Part shown: positions 7,276-13,098 of the stretch, one piece after another
Numbering within the stretch: the stretch's first letter is position 1
How the letters are laid out: the number at the start of each line of letters is the position of its first letter
NCBI GenBank assembly: GCA_023399465.1
Contig: JAEWPB010000096.1
Location: forward strand, 1-25,086
Direction: 5' to 3'
Length of the DNA: 25,086 bases
DNA from: Pseudomonadota bacterium
GTDB taxonomy: Bacteria; Pseudomonadota; Alphaproteobacteria; Rhizobiales; Rhizobiaceae
Program-made: the position numbers and the translations under genes
The notes under the pieces: model-generated
Told to the model about the DNA's origin: nothing
The model's input: only the letters and a program-made list of their open reading frames with translations
Databases searched by the model: none

Positions 7276-8292
7276 TTACTTGCGACCCCAGAGCACCTTG
7301 AAGCGGGCATTGCGGCAGGTCTCGCCGCTTTCGCGGAAATTGGCAGCCAGTACCGGCTCATAGGGCAGGCCGCGATTGGCGACCAGCATCAACCGCCCGC
7401 CGGAGCGCAGAGCCCCTGCTGCAGCGGCAATCATCGCCTGGCCGAGCGAGGGCTCGGCGGCATGGCCCTCGTGGAAGGGCGGGTTCATGATCACCAGGTC
7501 GTACTTTTCCTTCACCGGCTCGCTGGAGAGATCCTGCCAGAAGAAGCGCGTGGAGAGCTTGGGGCAATTCTCTTCGAGATTGGCCTTGGCGAACTCCAGC
7601 GCGGCATAATCGGCCTCGAACAGGTCGATACGGTTGGTCCTCGGCGAAGCCTTGGCCAGAGCCACCGACAGATAACCCCATCCGGCGCCGAAGTCTGCGG
7701 CATTGCCATCGAAATCCGTCGCCAGGCGGCCTGCAAGCAGCTCTGAGCCCGCATCGACGCGATCATGCGAGAACATGCCCGGAGCGGCGCTGAAGCGGCC
7801 CTCGACCCGCACAGCCGGCTTGGCGAGCGCCTTGACCGCGGCGGCGACATCGTCCGGCCGGCGGAACCACAAGGCAACGCCGTGATACTTCGGCATGTGC
7901 TCGAATTCGATGCCGAAGCCGGTCAGCAGCTTGCGCATCGGCTGTACGCCGTCCTCCTTGCCGCCGGCGGCGACGATGAGACCGCCTGGCTTGACGCGCG
8001 AGAGCGCTTCGCCAAGGTTGCGCTCGTTCTCGCCGCGATGCTTGCCGAACAGGATCAGCGCACCGTCATAATCGGTGCCTTCGATCACCGGCGTGGTGTG
8101 GATGCGGGCGGCTTCCAGCTTCAGGAACTGCGGGCGCAGGCCCTGGACCGCCTCGATGGTCGCCTCGAAGCCCTGGGGCAGCGCAAAGCCGGCGACGGCG
8201 CCGAGGTAAAGGATGCGTTCGCCTGCGGCAGGCGGCGTCACCGTGCCCGAGGCGAAGGGGTGGAACAGTGTCTTGACGGCTTCGCGGCTCAT
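7276..8292 (-). CDS. RsmC-like class I SAM-dependent methyltransferase
   Basis: The 338-residue protein has the two-domain layout of RsmC/RlmG enzymes, which methylate the exocyclic amine of guanine in 16S (G1207) or 23S rRNA. A degenerate N-terminal methyltransferase-like domain (about 1-150) precedes a catalytic C-terminal domain (about 165-330). SAM-binding motif I is DFGAGWGYLS (200-209), and the amino-methyltransferase motif NPPFHEG begins at 270. Whether it acts on 16S or 23S RNA cannot be told from sequence alone, so no symbol is assigned. The ATG at 8292 has a weak AGAGAG upstream. It lies 123 bases downstream of pnp on the same strand, but the pnp terminator intervenes, so it probably has its own promoter within 8293-8362. 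Confidence 0.88.
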   Translation of the reverse strand: MSREAVKTLFHPFASGTVTPPAAGERILYLGAVAGFALPQGFEATIEAVQGLRPQFLKLEAARIHTTPVIEGTDYDGALILFGKHRGENERNLGEALSRVKPGGLIVAAGGKEDGVQPMRKLLTGFGIEFEHMPKYHGVALWFRRPDDVAAAVKALAKPAVRVEGRFSAAPGMFSHDRVDAGSELLAGRLATDFDGNAADFGAGWGYLSVALAKASPRTNRIDLFEADYAALEFAKANLEENCPKLSTRFFWQDLSSEPVKEKYDLVIMNPPFHEGHAAEPSLGQAMIAAAAGALRSGGRLMLVANRGLPYEPVLAANFRESGETCRNARFKVLWGRK

Positions 8293-8362
8293 CGCGTGAT
8301 CTCTCTTCTGCGGTCGGCCGGCATCGCAAGCGGGCGGCGGCCGAGTGGCCCAAAACTGATAG

Positions 8363-8392
8363 AAAAAAGGCGCGGGAACCGGTCCCGCGCCT
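8363..8392 (-). terminator. intrinsic terminator of pnp
   Basis: The perfect ten-pair stem AGGCGCGGGA/TCCCGCGCCT (8368-8377 with 8383-8392) has a five-base loop and, on the minus strand, is followed by TTTTTT (8368-8363). It lies about 23 bases past the pnp stop. This is the cleanest terminator in the window. Confidence 0.92.
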
Positions 8393-8415
8393 CGAACTTA
8401 CGCAAAGGGAAGCGC

Positions 8416-10560
8416 TTACTCGGCAGCTTCGCCGTCGTCCTTCTTCTTCTCGGCGGCGATTTCCTTGCCGGTGGCCTGGTCGACGACCTTCATCGACAGG
8501 CGGACCTTGCCGCGCTCGTCGAAGCCCATCAGCTTGACCCAGACCTTGTCGCCTTCCTTGACCACGTCGGTGGTCTTGGCAACGCGCTCGCCAGCGAGCT
8601 GCGAGATATGGACGAGGCCGTCACGGGCGCCGAAGAAGTTGACGAAGGCGCCGAAATCGGCGGTCTTGACGACCGTGCCTTCATAAACCTGGCCGACTTC
8701 CGGTTCTGCGACGATCGAGTGGATCCACTTGCGGGCAGCTTCGATTTCCTTGGCCGAAGCCGAGGCGATCTTGACGGTACCGTCGTCCTCGATGTTGATC
8801 TTGGCGCCGGTCTTCTCGACGATTTCGCGGATGACCTTGCCGCCCGAACCGATGACTTCACGGATCTTGTCGACCGGGATGTTCATCACTTCGATGCGCG
8901 GAGCGAACTCGCCGAGCTGGCCACGGCTTTCCGAAAGGGCGTTGGCCATTTCGCCGAGGATATGGGTGCGGCCACCCTTGGCCTGGCTGAGCGCCACCTT
9001 CATGATCTCTTCGGTGATACCGGCGATCTTGATGTCCATCTGCAGGGAGGTGATGCCGTCGGCGGTGCCGGCGACCTTGAAGTCCATGTCGCCGAGGTGA
9101 TCTTCGTCACCCAGGATGTCGGAAAGCACGGCGAAACGTTCACCTTCGAGGATCAGGCCCATGGCGATGCCGGCGACCGGCTTTGCCAGCGGAACGCCGG
9201 CATCCATCAGCGCCAGCGAGGTGCCGCAGACCGTTGCCATCGACGACGAGCCGTTGGACTCGGTGATTTCGGAGACGACGCGCAGCGTGTAGGGGAACTG
9301 CTCTGCCGACGGCAGCATCGGGTGGATGGCGCGCCATGCGAGCTTGCCATGACCGATTTCGCGGCGACCCGGGGAACCCATGCGGCCGGTTTCACCGACC
9401 GAGTAGGGCGGGAAGTTGTAGTGCAGCATGAAGTTTTCCTTGTACATGCCGGTCAAGGAATCGACGTACTGCTCGTCTTCGCCGGTGCCGAGCGTGGCAA
9501 CGACAATCGCCTGGGTTTCACCACGGGTGAAGAGGGCGGAGCCGTGGGTGCGCGGCAGAATGCCGACTTCCGAAACGATCGGGCGAACGGTCTCGAGATC
9601 GCGGCCGTCGATGCGGCTCTTGGTGTCAAGGATGTTCCAGCGAACGATCTTGGCCTGCAGGTGCTTGAAAATCGCGCCGATTTCTTCGGCGGTGTACTTG
9701 GCTTCGCCGTCTTCCGGCAGGAAGTGGGCCTTCACCTTTGCCTTGACGGCATCGACGGCGGCGTAGCGCTCAGCCTTCTGGGTGATCTTGTAAGCATCGC
9801 GCAGTTCAGCTTCGGCAATGGCGAGCATTTCCGATTCGAGAGCGGAGTAGTCTTCCGGCTCGAATTCGCGCGGTTCCTTGGCGGCGACTTCAGCGAGCTT
9901 GATGATCGCGTCGATGACCGGCTGGAAGCCCTTGTGGCCGAACATGACGGCGCCGAGCATGATGTCTTCCGGCAGTTCCTTGGCTTCGGATTCAACCATC
10001 AGAACCGCGTCCTGCGTACCGGCGACGACGAGGTCGAGAGCGCTTTCGCCCATTTCGTCGAGGTGCGGGTTGAGGACATATTCGCCGTTGATGTAGCCGA
10101 CGCGGGCGCCACCGATCGGGCCCATGAACGGGATGCCGGAAAGGGTCAGCGCAGCCGAGGTCGCAACCATCGACAGGATGTCGGGGTTGTTTTCGAGGTC
10201 ATGCTGGATAACGGTGACGACAACCTGCGTGTTGTTCTTGTAGCCTTCCGGGAAGAGCGGGCGGATCGGGCGGTCGATCAGGCGGGAAACGAGGGTTTCG
10301 TTTTCCGACGGACGGCCTTCACGCTTGAAGTAGCCGCCCGGGATCTTGCCAGCGGCATAGGTCTTTTCCTGGTAGTTGACGGTCAGCGGGAAGAAGTCCT
10401 GGCCCGGCTTCGGCGCCTTGGCCGAGACAACGGTGGCGAGAACGACGGTTTCGCCGTAGGTGGCCAGAACAGCGCCGTCAGCCTGACGGGCGATCTTGCC
10501 GGTCTCGAGCTTCAGCGGCCGGCCGGCCCATTCGATTTCAACGGTATGGACATCGAACAT
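8416..10560 (-). CDS. pnp: polynucleotide phosphorylase (PNPase)
   Basis: PNPase degrades RNA 3' to 5' by phosphorolysis, and can add tails in reverse, as a cytosolic trimer that joins the degradosome in many bacteria. The 714-residue product shows the complete order: RNase PH domain 1, a helical domain, RNase PH domain 2 with GRMGSPGRREIGHG and the catalytic GDMDFKVAGT region, a KH domain with the GSGG loop (VIGSGGKVIREI), then an S1 domain. The tail is acidic and lysine-rich. The ATG at 10560 is preceded by GAAGGATAG. It follows rpsO as in most bacteria, but 412 bases away with strong hairpins between, consistent with partly independent expression and possible leader-based autoregulation. 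Confidence 0.98.
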   Translation of the reverse strand: MFDVHTVEIEWAGRPLKLETGKIARQADGAVLATYGETVVLATVVSAKAPKPGQDFFPLTVNYQEKTYAAGKIPGGYFKREGRPSENETLVSRLIDRPIRPLFPEGYKNNTQVVVTVIQHDLENNPDILSMVATSAALTLSGIPFMGPIGGARVGYINGEYVLNPHLDEMGESALDLVVAGTQDAVLMVESEAKELPEDIMLGAVMFGHKGFQPVIDAIIKLAEVAAKEPREFEPEDYSALESEMLAIAEAELRDAYKITQKAERYAAVDAVKAKVKAHFLPEDGEAKYTAEEIGAIFKHLQAKIVRWNILDTKSRIDGRDLETVRPIVSEVGILPRTHGSALFTRGETQAIVVATLGTGEDEQYVDSLTGMYKENFMLHYNFPPYSVGETGRMGSPGRREIGHGKLAWRAIHPMLPSAEQFPYTLRVVSEITESNGSSSMATVCGTSLALMDAGVPLAKPVAGIAMGLILEGERFAVLSDILGDEDHLGDMDFKVAGTADGITSLQMDIKIAGITEEIMKVALSQAKGGRTHILGEMANALSESRGQLGEFAPRIEVMNIPVDKIREVIGSGGKVIREIVEKTGAKINIEDDGTVKIASASAKEIEAARKWIHSIVAEPEVGQVYEGTVVKTADFGAFVNFFGARDGLVHISQLAGERVAKTTDVVKEGDKVWVKLMGFDERGKVRLSMKVVDQATGKEIAAEKKKDDGEAAE

Positions 10561-10685
10561 AGTCTATCCTTCGTTTGCGGGCTCTGCCGCTGCCGCTCGT
10601 TGGTGAGCGCAGTCGGTGGTCCGCTAAAGTCTGACGCAATCATGGGCAAGACAACTGGAGGCTTTGCGGTGACCGGACCGGTAAG

Positions 10686-10700
10686 CCGGCAATTTGCCGG
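10686..10700 (-). repeat. perfect inverted repeat in pnp leader
   Basis: CCGGCAA-T-TTGCCGG is a 15-base near-perfect palindrome. Outer bases (GGACCG at about 10675-10680 and GGTCC at 10709-10713) could extend the pairing into a longer interrupted stem. Confidence 0.6.
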
Positions 10701-10868
10701 ATCGGTGCGGTCCCTGTTTCGAGGCTTGAACACCCTGCGATATCGCGAGGGGAGCGTTCGGCCCCGGCCGGAGATTTCCGGCAAAGCATCCGGCAATCCT
10801 GCCCCATGACAGGTCATCGGTTGGAGTTGGCAGCACCGGCTCATCCGGCCTGCCATATTTTTCATTCT

Positions 10869-10900
10869 TGCGACGCCTGCATCATCGAAGATGCGTCGCA
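10869..10900. repeat. stem-loop between rpsO and pnp
   Basis: TGCGAC pairs with GTCGCA and an inner GCATC/GATGC stem closes a six-base loop, giving an 11-pair hairpin with a small bulge. No T-run follows on either strand, so it is more likely an RNA processing or stability element than a terminator. Confidence 0.5.
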
Positions 10901-10935
10901 GGAACCGGCTTGCGGGCAGTGGGCCCGTATGGAAA

Positions 10936-10965
10936 CCGGCGGGCGCCTGTGTGGCGACCCGCCGG
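10936..10965 (-). terminator. strong hairpin after rpsO, probable partial terminator
   Basis: CCGGCGGGCGCC pairs with GGCG-A-CCCGCCGG (12 pairs, one bulged A) around TGTGT. On the minus strand it begins about seven bases after the rpsO stop and is followed only by GGTTTCC. It resembles the attenuating hairpin between rpsO and pnp in other bacteria, and is likely leaky. Confidence 0.6.
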
Positions 10966-10972
10966 AAACGCG

Positions 10973-11242
10973 TTAGCGGCGAATACCCAGGCTAGCGATC
11001 AGCTTGCTGTAACGGGCTTCATCCTTCTTCTTGAGGTAGTCAAGAAGCGAGCGGCGGCTCGAAACCAGTGCCAGAAGGCCACGACGGGAGTGGTTGTCCT
11101 TCTTGTGGTCCTTGAAGTGGCCGGTGAGGTTGTTGATGCGCTCGGTCAGGATCGCAACCTGGACTTCCGGGGAACCAGTGTCGCCTTCGGCGGTTGCGTA
11201 TTCCTTGATGAGGGCGGCCTTGCGCTCTGCAGTAATCGACAT
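10973..11242 (-). CDS. rpsO: 30S ribosomal protein S15
   Basis: S15 is a primary 16S rRNA-binding protein of the 30S platform and also forms a bridge to the 50S subunit. The 89-residue product is the normal length, with the conserved GDTGSPEVQVAILTERINNLTGHFKDHKKDNHS region split only by standard substitutions, and the RRGLL...RRSLLDYLKKKD helix. The ATG at 11242 follows GGAAG. It sits between truB and pnp, the widespread bacterial order. The 310-base gap after truB suggests its own promoter. No clear S15-binding pseudoknot could be identified by eye in the short leader. Confidence 0.98.
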   Translation of the reverse strand: MSITAERKAALIKEYATAEGDTGSPEVQVAILTERINNLTGHFKDHKKDNHSRRGLLALVSSRRSLLDYLKKKDEARYSKLIASLGIRR

Positions 11243-11552
11243 CGGTCTTCCTTTCTGTAAGAGAAGAATGGGACGCCAAAAGCCGGGATGTCGTCCAGCC
11301 TTGGCCGTGAATGCAACCAGGACCAGCCTATTTGCTGGCGTCGCTATAAACTATTCGCCCAGCGAAGGGAAGAGAGTTTGTCCGGCGGCAGGGAGGGCGG
11401 CGGCTGGCGGGTCCTTGGACATGCCGTCGCGGCGGCAAGAGATGCGGGAGGCACGGCGGTGGGCTTGACCCGGTCGGCGCTGAGGTCCGCTTCCCGCAAA
11501 GGTCGATGGGGCCCATGACCCCATCGTCGATGTCAGATGCAGATACGGGCGA
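11243..11552 (-). promoter_or_regulatory. truB-rpsO intergenic region with probable rpsO promoter
   Basis: This is 310 bases without a credible gene. It contains the truB hairpin (11504-11526). On the minus strand CTTCCC is followed after 17 bases by TTATAG (around 11345-11373), a partial match to the rhizobial CTTGAC-N17-CTATAT pattern. This would leave a leader of roughly 100 bases before rpsO. Confidence 0.35.
11504..11526 (-). terminator. hairpin after truB
   Basis: CGATGGGG/CCCCATCG is a perfect eight-pair stem with a seven-base loop, 26 bases past the truB stop. On the minus strand it is followed by ACCTTTG, a poor T-run, so termination may be incomplete. Confidence 0.5.
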
Positions 11553-12485
11553 TCAGCCGAAAACCCGCTTCGGGCGGAACTCGCCTTCGCCGATCTCGCC
11601 GATGGCAATCAGCTTGCCACGTGCCGTGGCATAGGCCTCGGGTGCGGCGAGCGGGGCGTCGCGCCCGCGAAGCAGGATCGGGTTGCCCATCTTCAGGCGG
11701 TGGGCCTGGTCGTCGTTGATGATCAGATGCGGCAGGCTGGACAGCGCTTCGCTGGTGTCGATCAGGAAAGCGTCGAGCGCGGCCAGGCGTTCGTCGTTAT
11801 CCTCGATCTCCTCGAGCGCCGTCAGGGAGGCGAGCGGCACCATGGCATCTTCGGCAAACGGCGCGACGAAGGTGCGGCGAAGTTCCGAGATATGGCCGTA
11901 GCAGCCGAGATCGCGGCCGAAGTCGCGGGCAAGTGCGCGGACATAGGTACCCTTGCCGCATTCGACCTCGAAGACCGCGGTGTTAGCATCCGGGCAGGCA
12001 AGCAGCGTCAGGCGGAAGATCTCCACCTCGCGCGACGGGATTTCGACGGTTTCGCCTTCGCGGGCGAGGTCATAGGCGCGCTCGCCGGCGATCTTGATCG
12101 CCGAGAACTGCGGCGGGATCTGGTTGATCGTGCCGGTGTACTTCGGCAGCAGGTCGCGGATCGCCTGTTCGGACGGGCGCGTATCGGACGACTGGGTAAC
12201 CTCGCCCTCGAGATCGTCGGTCGTGCGTTCCTCGCCCCAGGTCACGGTAAATTCGTAGATCTTGCGGCCATCCATGACATAGGGAACGGTCTTGGTGGCG
12301 TCGCCAAGCGCGATCGGCAGCATGCCCGAGGCGAGCGGATCAAGGGTGCCGGCGTGGCCGGCCTTCTGGGCCTTGAACAGCCACTTGATCTTGGAAACGG
12401 CCTCGGTCGAGCCGAAATCGAAGGGCTTGTCGAGAATGAGCCAGCCCGAGATCGGGCGGCCTTTGGGCTTGCGGGGCTTGGACAT
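11553..12485 (-). CDS. truB: tRNA pseudouridine-55 synthase TruB
   Basis: TruB converts U55 in the T loop of tRNAs to pseudouridine. The 310-residue product has the catalytic motif GHAGTLDPLASGMLP with D49 as the active aspartate. It also has KIYEFTVTWGEERTTDD, the PPQFSAIK segment, and GTYVRALARDFGRDLG of the second half of the fold, then a C-terminal PUA-like extension. The start at 12485 lies three bases after the rbfA stop, so the two genes are almost certainly translated from one mRNA. The basic N-terminal extension of about ten residues before the conserved PISGWLILDKP is normal for alphaproteobacterial members. Confidence 0.97.
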   Translation of the reverse strand: MSKPRKPKGRPISGWLILDKPFDFGSTEAVSKIKWLFKAQKAGHAGTLDPLASGMLPIALGDATKTVPYVMDGRKIYEFTVTWGEERTTDDLEGEVTQSSDTRPSEQAIRDLLPKYTGTINQIPPQFSAIKIAGERAYDLAREGETVEIPSREVEIFRLTLLACPDANTAVFEVECGKGTYVRALARDFGRDLGCYGHISELRRTFVAPFAEDAMVPLASLTALEEIEDNDERLAALDAFLIDTSEALSSLPHLIINDDQAHRLKMGNPILLRGRDAPLAAPEAYATARGKLIAIGEIGEGEFRPKRVFG

Positions 12486-12488
12486 GGA

Positions 12489-12902
12489 TTACTTCTGTTT
12501 TTCGTCTTCACTGGCCGGACCGAGGTCGCGGCTGACTTCCGGGGAGCGCAGGAGCTCGTCGATCTTCTTGTAGTTGTCGAAGCTCGTATCGTCGCGGAAG
12601 CGCACTTCCGGCATGTATTTCATCTGCCGCAGCTGGCCGCCGAGCCGCCCACGGATGTACTTGGCATGGCGGTTGAGCGCCTCGATTACCGTCGAGTGAT
12701 CGGTGACGCCGAGCGGCGTCACATAGGCGGTGGCGATCTTCAGGTCGGGCGACATGCGCACTTCCGAGACCGAGATCACGGTCTTTTCGAGCAACGGGTC
12801 GCGGACTTCACCACGTTGCAGCACCTGGGTGATGGCGGCACGCACCTGTTCGCCAACGCGCAACATGCGCTGCGAAGGGGCCGACGAGGTTGCTTTGGTC
12901 AT
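12489..12902 (-). CDS. rbfA: ribosome-binding factor A
   Basis: RbfA binds immature 30S subunits and helps process the 5' end of 16S rRNA, and is also needed for cold adaptation. The 137-residue product is one small KH-like domain with SQRMLRVGEQVRAAITQVLQRG, the VISVSEVRMSPDLKIATAYV strand region and the MPEVRFRDDTSFD segment. The tail is charged. The ATG at 12902 gives the homologous N-terminus; the open frame extends 24 codons further to 12974, but those residues look unrelated and cross palindromic intergenic DNA. It directly precedes truB. A hairpin after infB lies upstream, so part of its expression may come from its own promoter. Confidence 0.96.
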   Translation of the reverse strand: MTKATSSAPSQRMLRVGEQVRAAITQVLQRGEVRDPLLEKTVISVSEVRMSPDLKIATAYVTPLGVTDHSTVIEALNRHAKYIRGRLGGQLRQMKYMPEVRFRDDTSFDNYKKIDELLRSPEVSRDLGPASEDEKQK

Positions 12903-13035
12903 CTTGTTACCATTCCTGGCTTTTGGCGCCAAAAGGCGCGTTCGAAGCGCGTCCCATGACTCCGAACGGGTCAAAGGTCAAGTTTTGCGGAGCCGCGGCT
13001 CCGAAGGGGTTTGAAGCGATCGCGTTCCGGCGAAA

Positions 13036-13073
13036 GCAACAAAATGCCGCCGGATCGTCGAGGATCCGGCGGC
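13036..13073 (-). terminator. intrinsic-terminator-like hairpin after infB
   Basis: GCCGCCGGATC (13046-13056) pairs perfectly with GATCCGGCGGC (13063-13073) around a six-base loop. On the minus strand the stem is followed by ATTTTGTTG. It lies 26 bases after the infB stop and would separate infB from rbfA-truB, at least in part. Between it and rbfA are two palindromes, GGAGCCGCGGCTCC (12989-13002) and TTTTGGCGCCAAAA (12921-12934). Confidence 0.75.
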
Positions 13074-13098
13074 CATGTTCATCAGGCAATGCAGCCGA

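Larger units (their letters stand above)
10561..10972 (-). promoter_or_regulatory. pnp leader / rpsO-pnp intergenic region
   Basis: This is 412 bases without a credible gene. In transcription direction it contains the rpsO 3' hairpin (10936-10965), a second stem-loop (10869-10900), two CCGGCAA copies (starting about 10768 and 10790 on the plus strand), and a palindromic hairpin (10686-10700). A weak promoter-like TTGTCT followed 18 bases later by ACTTTA lies at about 10626-10655. In E. coli the equivalent leader is folded, cut by RNase III and used by PNPase for autocontrol. A similar role here is an inference. Confidence 0.45.

Noticed and set aside
7035..7301. 88-codon open frame in the fabI/methyltransferase gap
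   Set aside because: It is Pro/Arg-rich with no recognisable domain, runs through a minus-strand terminator and has no ribosome site.
7765..10809. Open frame of 1014 codons on the plus strand opposite pnp and the RsmC-like gene
   Set aside because: It is antisense to two genes with clear family motifs; long shadow frames opposite GC-rich codon usage are expected, and its product (Asp, Val, Leu, Gly rich) matches no known family pattern.
12921..12934. Perfect 14-base palindrome TTTTGGCGCCAAAA upstream of rbfA
   Set aside because: About one such palindrome is expected by chance in a window of this size, and nothing else ties it to a regulator.
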